Both the position numbers and the translations under genes were made by a program. Below, in pieces: positions 1 through 5,712 of a DNA stretch of 5,712 nucleotides. The DNA lies in assembly GCA_900552395.1 (NCBI GenBank), contig URZJ01000123.1:1-5712 (forward strand), written 5' to 3'. The stretch is from an uncultured Collinsella sp. GTDB taxonomy: Bacteria > Actinomycetota > Coriobacteriia > Coriobacteriales > Coriobacteriaceae. The notes below the pieces were generated by a model. The model searched no databases. It was not told the origin of the DNA and saw only the letters and a program-made list of their open reading frames with translations. Numbering within the stretch: the first letter of the stretch is position 1; each line of letters starts with the position of its first letter.

Positions 1-1376
1 CAAGATGAGCTCGGCGAGCGGCATATCGAAGCGCATCTCGACCGATTTGCTCGTCAGGTGGATCATGTCGGTTGTGACGCCGCGGTGCTCGATGGCGAGC
101 TGCATGACGGCACCCGTGTACTCAGGCGGGCAGATGATCTTTGCCTTGAGGTAGGGTTCCTCGATACGATCGATGCGTGTGGCCTCGGGAAGGTCCTGCG
201 GACTGCGGACATCGATCATTTCGCCGTCGGTCTTGTAGACGTGATAGTCGACCGAGGGACTCGTGGCAATGAGGTCCAGGTTGAACTCGCGCTCCAGGCG
301 TTCCTTGACGACTTCCATGTGCAGCAGGCCCAGGAAGCCCACGCGGAAGCCAAAGCCGAGCGCCACCGAGGTCTCGGGCTCCCACACCAACGACGGGTCG
401 TTGACGTGCAGCTTATCGAGGGCGTCACGCAGGTTCTCGTAGTCCTTGTTGTCGATCGGGAACAGGCCCGTGTAGACCATGGGCTTGGCCTCGCGGTAGC
501 CCGGCAGAGGCTCGGGGCAGGGGTTCGAAGCCCACGTAAGGGTATCGCCCACGCGCACAGCCTCGGGGTCCTTCAGACCCGTGACCACATAGCCAACCTC
601 GCCGACGGTCAGCGCGTCGACCGGGGTCTCGGCAGGACGCTTGACGCCCACGCCGTCGACCAAAAAGTCGCCCTTGGCCTGCATCATAAGCAGGGTATCG
701 CCCTTTTTGATGGAACCATCGAAGACGCGCACCGTAGCCACCACACCGCGATACTCGTCAAAGTACGAATCCAAAATGAGCGCTTTGAGCGGAGCGTTTG
801 CATCGCCCTTAGGCGGCGAAATCAAAAAGACGATGGACTCCAGCAGATCGTGAATGCCCTCGCCGGTCTTGCCCGAGACGCACACGGCATCATCGGCGGG
901 AATCGCCAGGTCGTCCTCGATCTCGGTCTTAACCTCGTCGGGATGGGCCGAGGGCAGGTCGATCTTGTTGATGGCCGGCACATGTCCAGATTGGCGTTCA
1001 TGGCGAGCGTCGCGTTGGAGACGGTCTGTGCCTCGACACCCTGAGTGGCGTCGACGACGAGCACCGCGCCCTCACAAGCGGCCAGCGAACGCGAGACCTC
1101 GTAGGTAAAGTCTACATGGCCCGGCGTATCGATGAGGTTGAACTGGTAGGTCTGGCCGTCGTCGGCCGTGTAGTCCACGCGCACGGCCTGGCTTTTGATC
1201 GTGATGCCGCGCTCGCGCTCGATATCCATGGTGTCGAGCAGCTGCGACTCCATGTCGCGCTCGTCGACGGTATGGGTGAGCTCGAGGATGCGGTCGCTGA
1301 TCGTAGACTTGCCATGGTCGATGTGCGCAACGATTGAGAAGTTGCGGATGTGGGAAATGTCAATTGAAGTATTCAT
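1..1376 (-). pseudogene. lepA: Elongation factor 4 (LepA), frameshifted and cut by the left window edge
   Basis: EF-4 is a ribosome-associated translational GTPase related to EF-G, implicated in back-translocation and 30S biogenesis. The chosen ATG at 1376 gives a protein beginning MNTSIDISHIRNFSIVAHID. Seen in the first frame are the G1 loop AHIDHGKST (residues 17-25), the G2 motif RGITI (56-60) and the G3 motif DTPGH (83-87). After residue 131 the frame is lost. The reading continues as EF-4 in the next frame from position 981, with NKID (G4, 137-140), VSGKTG (G5, 167-172) and then domain II onward. That second frame has no stop codon down to base 1. The corrected protein would be at residue 459 at the edge; the family is about 600 long, so only the C-terminal part is missing. 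As read, translation stops at 822 after 184 residues, an incomplete GTPase domain. Upstream is the rpsT terminator. Identity is certain; whether the break is biological is not. Confidence 0.93.
979..986 (-). other. Single-base deletion (frameshift) inside lepA
   Basis: On the minus strand the codons run AAT CTG GAC, then ATGTGCCGGCC. Inserting one base gives GAC ATG GTG CCG GCC ATC AAC AAG ATC, which reads D M V P A I N K I, the EF-4 G4 region. A collapsed GG (ATGGTG read as ATGTG) or a lost C or T (isoleucine codon ATC or ATT) explains it equally well. There is no slippery heptamer here, so programmed frameshifting is unlikely. Confidence 0.9.
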
Positions 1377-1383
1377 GCGGACT

Positions 1384-1389
1384 ATCTTA
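1384..1389 (-). promoter_or_regulatory. Candidate -10 box for lepA, possibly leaderless
   Basis: TAAGAT (four of six matches to TATAAT, fitting TAnnnT) ends 7 nt before the lepA ATG at 1376, so transcription would begin at or next to the start codon. No Shine-Dalgarno is visible between it and the ATG. The -35 position would fall inside the descending arm of the rpsT terminator and has no good match. This is inferred from spacing alone. Confidence 0.35.
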
Positions 1390-1401
1390 CCCGAGCGGTA
1401 C

Positions 1402-1438
1402 AAAAAATGGAGCCTGTTCCATAAAACAGGCTCCATTT
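1402..1438 (-). terminator. Intrinsic terminator of rpsT
   Basis: A perfect 14-bp inverted repeat pairs 1425-1438 with 1405-1418 around a 6-nt loop (1419-1424). On the minus strand the stem is followed by six T residues (1407-1402, the first three overlapping the stem base). It starts 34 nt after the rpsT stop and ends 25 nt before the lepA start. It lacks a T-run on the plus strand, so it works in one direction only. It should isolate rpsT from lepA. Confidence 0.93.
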
Positions 1439-1472
1439 ATGCGCGTAATCTGTGTAGTGTGAAATTTACAAC

Positions 1473-1739
1473 TTAGGCGTTGATGCTGTTCACGAGCTTG
1501 GCAAGACCGGACTTGCGGTTGGAAGCCTGGTTCTTGTGGATAACATGCTTGGCGGCAGCCATGTCGAGACGCTTGGTAACGGTCTTGAGGGCAGCCTGGG
1601 CCTTCTCGGCGTCGCCCTCGGCGACGGCGGACTGGACGTGCTTGGTCAGCGTCTTGAGCTCGGACTTGACAGCCTTGTTACGCATGCGAGCTGCCTCATT
1701 GGTGCGGATACGCTTCTTCTGAGACTTGATGTTTGCCAC
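1473..1739 (-). CDS. rpsT: 30S ribosomal protein S20
   Basis: S20 binds 16S rRNA early in 30S subunit assembly. The 88-residue product starts (M)ANIKSQKKRIRTNEAARMRN, the standard S20 N-terminus (family: MANIKSAKKR). It is rich in Lys, Arg and Ala throughout, with the predicted long helices and the conserved motif IHKNQASNRKSGLAKL near the C-terminus; family length is about 85-90. The start is GTG at 1739, fixed by the ANIKS homology and by AAAGGA 9 nt upstream. An ATG at 1808 in the same frame would add 23 residues foreign to the family. The gene has its own extended -10 promoter and a strong terminator, so it is probably a monocistronic unit, with possible read-through from holA because no terminator is visible between them. 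The non-ATG start recalls E. coli rpsT (UUG start), where S20 represses its own translation; autoregulation here is inferred. Confidence 0.97.
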   Translation of the reverse strand: MANIKSQKKRIRTNEAARMRNKAVKSELKTLTKHVQSAVAEGDAEKAQAALKTVTKRLDMAAAKHVIHKNQASNRKSGLAKLVNSINA

Positions 1740-1744
1740 TTCTG

Positions 1745-1764
1745 GAGTTCCTTTCGAGTTCCTT
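1745..1764 (-). promoter_or_regulatory. Tandem duplicated Shine-Dalgarno before rpsT
   Basis: The 9-nt unit AAGGAACTC occurs twice on the minus strand, at 1764-1756 and 1753-1745, with a period of 11 nt. The nearer copy places AGGA 9 nt before the GTG start and is the likely ribosome binding site. The farther one is about 20 nt from the start, too far for direct use, and might act as a standby site or be a chance duplication. Confidence 0.75.
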
Positions 1765-1766
1765 GC

Positions 1767-1803
1767 AAAAAATGTATGACACCTCTGAGACACGGTGAGG
1801 TCA
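1767..1803 (-). promoter_or_regulatory. Candidate leader hairpin with T6 run upstream of rpsT
   Basis: In the rpsT 5' leader, TGACCTC (1803-1797) can pair with GAGGT plus CA (1785-1777), leaving a 2-nt bulge (GT) and an 11-nt loop. Four nt beyond the stem comes TTTTTT (1772-1767). The shape resembles a weak intrinsic terminator or attenuator and lies between the predicted transcription start and the Shine-Dalgarno. The stem is short, so this could be chance. Confidence 0.3.
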
Positions 1804-1814
1804 TGCAAGCGCCT

Positions 1815-1823
1815 ACTATAGCA
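1815..1823 (-). promoter_or_regulatory. Extended -10 promoter of rpsT
   Basis: TGCTATAGT on the minus strand matches the extended -10 pattern TGnTATAAT with one mismatch. Expected initiation near 1806-1808 gives a leader of about 70 nt before the GTG start. Hexamers 16-18 nt upstream do not resemble TTGACA, which is tolerable for an extended -10 promoter. Position and quality fit a strong ribosomal-protein promoter. Confidence 0.65.
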
Positions 1824-1849
1824 CGCTCCCCCTCAAAGGAATAGAACGA

Positions 1850-1860
1850 ATTTGTCAAAT
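1850..1860. repeat. Small perfect dyad ATTTG-T-CAAAT between holA and rpsT
   Basis: Two 5-bp arms around one central base form an 11-bp palindrome about 30 bp upstream of the rpsT -10 box. It contains TTGACA on the minus strand (1858-1853), but no -10 lies at the proper distance. It could be a regulator site or chance; nothing else supports it. Confidence 0.25.
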
Positions 1861-1872
1861 AGGCAGGTATCA

Positions 1873-2835
1873 TCACGATTTTCTCAAGATGTTCGTAATC
1901 CAGAGCAAAAGCGCGGTCTCAGAATCGGCAGAGCCCTTGAGCGCGAGCTCCACATCGACCGCACCCTCGAGCGCTGCGACGAGCTCTGCCATCGAAAAGC
2001 GACGCGCCCAAGTCAGGTGATTCTTGACCTGCCAGGGCTGGAGCTTGAGCGTTGCGGCCAGCTCACGACCCTGTCCACGCGCATCGAGCGCCTTGGCGAC
2101 GATCAGCTCACGGATGCGACCGCACAGCAATGTGTAAGTCCACACATAGCTCTTGGCGGGCAGCAGATTGAAGAGCTCGAGCGATCGCCGCATATCGCGA
2201 GCCGAGACGGCGTTGAGGAAGTCCCAGGGTTGAACCTCGGCCGTACGGACAATCCAGCGCTCAACATCGGCAAGTTCAATCTGAGGCGACTCGACCATCT
2301 GGGCAAGCTTAGCCAAGTCGTTATCGAGCATGCGCGTGTTTTCGCCCGAACGCGAGACGAGCTCCTCGGCGGCCGCCGTCGAAATCGACTTACCGCGCTG
2401 CGTCGCCATCTGCTGAACACGGCGCGGCAGTTCCCAGCGCTTGGTACCCGAGCAATTGACGATAGCCTTCTTGTCGATCTTGGCGATTGCCTTATACAGG
2501 CGCGTATTCTTGGCAAGCGAGTCGGCGATGATGAGGCAGACCGTTGTGGGGCTGGGACTCGCCAGATACTCGACGAGCGGCTCCGAAACCGCTTTGGCGA
2601 GCTTTGAGCAGCCATCAAGGATTACCAATCGAAACTCGCTGCCCATGGGAAAGGTGTTAAGCGATCCGATAATGGACTCGATATCGGGGTCCTTGGTCAT
2701 GTCTCGCTCGTCGAGGTTGAACTCGACCATACCCGACTTTTCCAGACGCGCTTTCATACGCGAGACGGCGTGGTCGCGCTTAACTCCGTCGGTACCGACG
2801 ATCAGATATGCCGGCAGCAAACCGGTTTCGGACAT
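1873..2835 (-). CDS. holA: DNA polymerase III subunit delta
   Basis: Delta is the clamp-loader subunit that opens the beta sliding clamp so that it can be loaded onto primed DNA. The 320-residue product has the family length. It opens with AYLIVGTDGVKRDHAV (residues 9-24), the delta N-terminal strand and loop, followed by FRLVILDG and later VCLIIADSLAKNTRLYKAI, typical of the AAA+-like domain I. There is no Walker A motif, as expected because delta does not bind ATP. The middle holds the sensor-like SRSGENTRMLDNDLAKL, and the C-terminal collar helices include QPWDFLNAV. The ATG at 2835 is chosen because GGGAGGGGAG lies 4 nt upstream; an in-frame ATG at 2895 would add 20 unrelated residues and bypass that site. 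The gene follows comEC by 78 nt, as in Bacillus, and precedes rpsT by 133 nt. Confidence 0.95.
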   Translation of the reverse strand: MSETGLLPAYLIVGTDGVKRDHAVSRMKARLEKSGMVEFNLDERDMTKDPDIESIIGSLNTFPMGSEFRLVILDGCSKLAKAVSEPLVEYLASPSPTTVCLIIADSLAKNTRLYKAIAKIDKKAIVNCSGTKRWELPRRVQQMATQRGKSISTAAAEELVSRSGENTRMLDNDLAKLAQMVESPQIELADVERWIVRTAEVQPWDFLNAVSARDMRRSLELFNLLPAKSYVWTYTLLCGRIRELIVAKALDARGQGRELAATLKLQPWQVKNHLTWARRFSMAELVAALEGAVDVELALKGSADSETALLLWITNILRKS

Positions 2836-2839
2836 TGCG

Positions 2840-2849
2840 CTCCCCTCCC
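2840..2849 (-). promoter_or_regulatory. Strong Shine-Dalgarno that decides the holA start
   Basis: GGGAGGGGAG followed by CGCA and then ATG (2835). This purine-rich block is the best ribosome binding site in the window and supports MSETGLLPAYL as the true N-terminus over the upstream ATG at 2895. Confidence 0.85.
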
Positions 2850-2875
2850 GCAGGTCTTCGTATTCGTTCCGTGCC

Positions 2876-2905
2876 ATTCTAGCCCAGGGGCCCACCGCAC
2901 GCCAA
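2876..2905 (-). promoter_or_regulatory. Candidate holA promoter in the comEC-holA gap
   Basis: TTGGCG (2905-2900, four of six matches to the -35 consensus), an 18-nt spacer and TAGAAT (2881-2876, five of six matches to the -10) fall wholly within the 78-nt gap. Initiation about 7 nt beyond would give a leader of roughly 35 nt to the holA ATG. It would let the replication gene be expressed when the competence genes are off. Sequence match only. Confidence 0.4.
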
Positions 2906-2913
2906 CGACGTCG

Positions 2914-5217
2914 TCACGGTCGCTGGCATCGCATCGCAAAACCATTCGCAGTCGGCGTGACGGTAATGTCGCCGTGTTCGATGGTACACGCGAACACACC
3001 ACCCGCTTCCTTCACGGCATCGATGCAGGCATCGGACGGATGGCCGTATCGATTCCCCTCGCCCGCGCTCGCGAGGGAAAGCTCGGGCTTCAGGACGTCC
3101 AGCAACTCACCATCGACTGAAACCTTGGAGCCGTGATGCCCAAGTTTAAGGACATCGATGTCCCCCACCTCCTGCACGAATTCCCGCTCTTGGTCGAGCT
3201 CGGCATCACCGGTGAGGAGCATACGCAGGCCCTTGCCTTCCTGAACATAAGAGAGCAGAAGGACAAGCGAGTCCTCATTTCCCTCGCCATCCACGGACTC
3301 GAATGGCCACATCACGCGGGCGCAAAATGAGCCGATGTCGACCATATCCCCACGGCGCACCTGCCGATACTCCACGCCAGGTCGGTACAATACCTCGGCA
3401 GGAGCATCCTCCAGCGCATCCGCGGCCACGGTAATCGTTCCGACCGAAAACTGTTCGAGCACGGCAGGCAGACCACCCCAGTGGTCCTCATCCCAATGCG
3501 TCACAAAGACGGCGTCGATATGGTGCACGTTATTGCGAACCAACGCCGCCACCACGCGCTCGTCGAGTCCGCAGTCGACGAGCGCAACTGCGCCGCCCTG
3601 GCGGATAAGAATCGCATCGGCCTGGCCCACATCGAGCACCGTCACCGAAGGCGGAGCGAATCGATCCCAGTAGACGTACGGAATCGCAGCCAAAAGCACC
3701 AGGCATACAAGCCCCACCGCCATAGGACGTGCACGAGGACGCGGCCACCAGACCAGCAGAACCACCAGAAAACACGGCACTAAGTAAATCCACATGCTAT
3801 CGGGCGGCACATTCACGGATGCACCCGGCACGGCGGCAAACAGCTGCTCGAAGAACAGCGCGCAACGGGCGGCAATCATGGGCACAACGAGCGCCCAAGT
3901 CCGCAACGGTGCCACGAACGAAAAGGGAACCAACACGATCGACACAGCGAGCAGTACGCTCACCACCGGACCGAGGACAGCATTTGCCAGCGGAGCAATG
4001 AGCGAGAACGTACCGAAGGCAGGAACGGTAATGGGAAGTGTCGCCAGTTGCGAGCACAGCGTGACGGAAAGCATGCCGGCAACGCCCGATGGCAAGCCCA
4101 GCTCACCCAAAGCGTAGGTCGCATAAGAGCAAAAGCACAGAATGGCTAAGACGCTGGCACATGATAGCTGAAAGCCCATCTCGAACAGCACCGTCGGCCG
4201 CAGTAGCACAAAGATGGACATGGTTACGAAGAGTGCCGAAAGGCCGTGCCGACGACGCCCCGCGTCGTTTACGACAAGCGTCACGAACACCATGCAGCAC
4301 GCGCGCACGGCCGAGGGAGACGCGCCCGTAAATGCAGCGTAGCCCACAAGCGTTATCGCCAATATCGCCCGCTGAAGACCACGTGAGCACCGAGTCTTTT
4401 GCAATACGCCCTCGATTACAAACCCCACGATAGCCAAATGGCTGCCCGAGACGGCGATAAGATGTGCCGTTCCCGTCACAGAAAACCAGTCGCCCGCCGG
4501 CTGGGCGCGCAGCTCGGCCGAACGACCGCAGACGACACCGGCTATGAGCGCACGCGCCGGGTCGGTCGCAGGCGCGATGGACGCAAGCAGCCCATTTCGC
4601 AGCCGAAGCAGCGGCCCCGGAGAACCCTCATCGACCGACACAATCCGAACGGCTTTAACCTTACGCACCTCGCCTCGGAGCACGCGCGATCGTCCATATG
4701 CATCGTTCTCAAAACGCGAAACGCGACCGATAACACGCACGTGCGCCCCGACCTTGAGCTCACGATCACACGATAGGCGAACCGTTGCCAAGTTCTTACC
4801 GTCCGCGCGTGCCTCGCAGGTATAGGAATACACGTCGTCGTTTATGGATGGATCACCCTGCACGACAAACTCGAGGCCGCTTGCCGCTCGACCGTCGAGC
4901 GCCTTCGAGGCGCTGAGCACACCCACAGCCCACCACGCCGAGACGACCGCTCCCGCCACGAGACCGGCGGACGCGGCATACAGCCACCGCTTCAAAGGGG
5001 CAAGCCGCGCACAAGAGTGAGCCAGCACAACGAAAACCGCTGCCGCAACGGGAATGGCCCATAGCGGCCCGACCGCCGTCGCCCGCTCCCTCAGCAGCGC
5101 ATCAGCGGCTATGCTGAGCACCAAGGCGCAGCTCACGCACATGCCGGCACACAGGGCCATCGTCCACGGAATCAGGGGTCGCGGAGGCATCACGTGCTCG
5201 CGCTCGGTCGCGCTCAT
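2914..5217 (-). CDS. comEC: DNA internalization channel protein ComEC/Rec2
   Basis: ComEC forms the membrane channel through which one strand of transforming DNA enters the cytoplasm. The 767-residue product has the full architecture. Three N-terminal membrane segments (about 18-38, 51-67, 79-101) come first. Next is a soluble OB-fold-like loop (about 110-200) with exactly two cysteines, C134 and C150. The multi-spanning competence domain (about 215-495) carries the signatures TAHLIAVSGSHLAI (250-263), TGASPSAVRA (297-306) and FQLSCASVLAIL. The C-terminal metallo-beta-lactamase-like domain starts at LDVGQADAILI and contains HWDEDH (H574, D576, D578, H579), TGD (D671), GHHGS (H694, H695) and GHPS (H726), so the metal ligands look complete. 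The start at 5217 is chosen because its ATGA overlaps the comEA stop, implying coupling, although no clear Shine-Dalgarno precedes it. ATG codons at 5229 and 5190 are alternatives. The stop is at 2914. The gene appears intact. Confidence 0.95.
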   Translation of the reverse strand: MSATEREHVMPPRPLIPWTMALCAGMCVSCALVLSIAADALLRERATAVGPLWAIPVAAAVFVVLAHSCARLAPLKRWLYAASAGLVAGAVVSAWWAVGVLSASKALDGRAASGLEFVVQGDPSINDDVYSYTCEARADGKNLATVRLSCDRELKVGAHVRVIGRVSRFENDAYGRSRVLRGEVRKVKAVRIVSVDEGSPGPLLRLRNGLLASIAPATDPARALIAGVVCGRSAELRAQPAGDWFSVTGTAHLIAVSGSHLAIVGFVIEGVLQKTRCSRGLQRAILAITLVGYAAFTGASPSAVRACCMVFVTLVVNDAGRRRHGLSALFVTMSIFVLLRPTVLFEMGFQLSCASVLAILCFCSYATYALGELGLPSGVAGMLSVTLCSQLATLPITVPAFGTFSLIAPLANAVLGPVVSVLLAVSIVLVPFSFVAPLRTWALVVPMIAARCALFFEQLFAAVPGASVNVPPDSMWIYLVPCFLVVLLVWWPRPRARPMAVGLVCLVLLAAIPYVYWDRFAPPSVTVLDVGQADAILIRQGGAVALVDCGLDERVVAALVRNNVHHIDAVFVTHWDEDHWGGLPAVLEQFSVGTITVAADALEDAPAEVLYRPGVEYRQVRRGDMVDIGSFCARVMWPFESVDGEGNEDSLVLLLSYVQEGKGLRMLLTGDAELDQEREFVQEVGDIDVLKLGHHGSKVSVDGELLDVLKPELSLASAGEGNRYGHPSDACIDAVKEAGGVFACTIEHGDITVTPTANGFAMRCQRP
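5214..5217 (-). promoter_or_regulatory. ATGA stop/start overlap coupling comEA and comEC
   Basis: The ATG of comEC at 5217 shares bases with the TGA of comEA (5216-5214). With no evident Shine-Dalgarno for comEC, re-initiation by ribosomes finishing comEA is the likely means of translation. Confidence 0.7.
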
Positions 5218-5712
5218 ACGCAGATGCAATCTTTGATTTTGGCAAGCTTCTTCTCGCCGATTCCCGACACACGCATCAGATCGTCAACCGAGGCGAAAGC
5301 ACCGTTCTTTGTCCGCTCATCGATAATCGACTGGGCCATGGAGGGGCCGATGCCCGAAAGCGTCTGCAGCTCTTCTGCGCTTGCCGTATTGATGTTTACT
5401 AGGCCTGTTGCGCCACTAACGCCCGACGATGCGGAAGTCCCACCATCAACACCGGCTTCCGCAATGGACGCCTGCTGCTCCCCTACCGTTGGAACGTGAA
5501 TTTTTTGTCCATCAGTGACCTTGGATGCACGATTAAGCCCCGTAACGTCTGCTTCGGGCGCCAGCCCGCCGGCGGCATCAATCGCCTGAGCCACCCGCGC
5601 CCCGTCTTTGAGGCGATATACACCGGGTGACACCACGGCGCCATCAACATCGACATAGACCTCTGCCGCGGCAGACGCCTTAGGCGAAGAGCCTTCGGAT
5701 GTCTTTCCGCTC
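5214..5712 (-). CDS. comEA: Competence DNA receptor ComEA, 3' part
   Basis: ComEA is a membrane-anchored protein that binds double-stranded DNA outside the cell and passes it to ComEC. The visible 165 residues run from the right edge to the TGA at 5214. They comprise a Ser/Ala-rich linker (1-16), an SLBB domain (17-78) containing YVDVDGAVVSPGVYRL and VAQAIDAAGG, a second low-complexity linker rich in Gly, Ser and Ala (79-103), and a tandem helix-hairpin-helix DNA-binding domain (104-165) with LVNINTASAEEL, LSGIGPSMAQSII and VSGIGEKKL. The frame is open to the edge, so the signal/anchor segment is outside. A GTG at 5636 is not a credible start, because it would cut into the SLBB domain. The C-terminus ends in the unusual Cys-Ile-Cys-Val. 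The stop overlaps the comEC start (ATGA), so the two form an operon. comEB, which lies between them in Bacillus, is absent. Confidence 0.95.
   Translation of the reverse strand, partial: SGKTSEGSSPKASAAAEVYVDVDGAVVSPGVYRLKDGARVAQAIDAAGGLAPEADVTGLNRASKVTDGQKIHVPTVGEQQASIAEAGVDGGTSASSGVSGATGLVNINTASAEELQTLSGIGPSMAQSIIDERTKNGAFASVDDLMRVSGIGEKKLAKIKDCICV

Noticed and set aside
979..986. Programmed ribosomal frameshift in lepA
   Set aside because: No slippery heptamer at the break, and EF-4 is not known to use recoding. A simple one-base deletion or sequencing error is enough.
58..1044. Long plus-strand open frame of 328 codons
   Set aside because: It lies antisense to lepA in codon register and results from GC-rich third-position bias. 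Its product resembles no family and there is no ribosome binding site.
1374..1436. lepA start at the upstream ATG at 1436
   Set aside because: It would place the first 20 codons through the rpsT terminator hairpin. MNTSIDISHIRNFSIVAHID from 1376 matches the usual EF-4 start.
1836..1858. TTGACA at 1858-1853 (minus strand) as the -35 box of rpsT
   Set aside because: It is 32 nt from the TATAGT -10 box, and no other -10-like hexamer sits 16-18 nt downstream of it.
1740..1872. A terminator closing the comEA-comEC-holA unit
   Set aside because: No GC-rich hairpin followed by a T-run lies just after the holA stop. The only T-run (1772-1767) lies in the rpsT leader behind a weak stem.
1852..2607. 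Plus-strand open frame of 251 codons opposite holA
   Set aside because: Antisense shadow of holA, which has clear delta-subunit features and a strong Shine-Dalgarno on the other strand.
5214..5636. comEA starting at GTG 5636 as a complete 140-residue protein
   Set aside because: The same frame continues upstream to the window edge with SLBB-domain sequence (VYVDVDGAV), so this GTG is an internal valine codon.

Overview
The window is a conserved bacterial core-genome segment with every gene on the minus strand. In transcription order (right to left) it carries the 3' part of comEA, complete comEC, complete holA (DNA polymerase III delta), complete rpsT (ribosomal protein S20), and the 5' three quarters of lepA (elongation factor 4), which runs off the left edge. 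The order comEA-comEC-holA-rpsT-lepA is the standard Gram-positive synteny known from Bacillus and relatives, here without comEB between comEA and comEC. The DNA is GC-rich with strong G/C third-position preference. Together with the protein flavour this suggests a high-GC Gram-positive, most likely a Coriobacteriia member such as Collinsella. That assignment is an inference from general resemblance, not a database result.

Region by region: 5214-5712 is comEA, the DNA receptor (SLBB plus helix-hairpin-helix domains); its N-terminal membrane anchor lies beyond the window. Its stop codon overlaps the comEC start in an ATGA, so the two are probably translationally coupled. 2914-5217 is comEC, the membrane channel with a metallo-beta-lactamase-like domain. 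1873-2835 is holA, behind a strong Shine-Dalgarno and a possible promoter of its own in the 78-nt gap. 1740-1872 is the rpsT leader and promoter region, with an extended -10 box, a possible leader hairpin with a T6 run, and two tandem Shine-Dalgarno copies before a GTG start. 1473-1739 is rpsT, closed by a near-perfect intrinsic terminator at 1402-1438. lepA begins only 25 nt beyond the terminator's T-tract, with no visible Shine-Dalgarno but a -10-like box placed as expected for a leaderless transcript.

The main abnormality is a one-base deletion in lepA at about 981-983. It breaks the GTPase domain between the G3 and G4 motifs, and both sides otherwise read as intact EF-4. This is either a real recent loss of function or a sequencing/assembly error. 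There is no intergenic stretch over 300 bases. I see no mobile element, CRISPR array, tRNA or rRNA, and no convincing novel multi-gene system: this is an ordinary housekeeping and competence locus whose interest lies in the lepA lesion and in the regulatory spacers.
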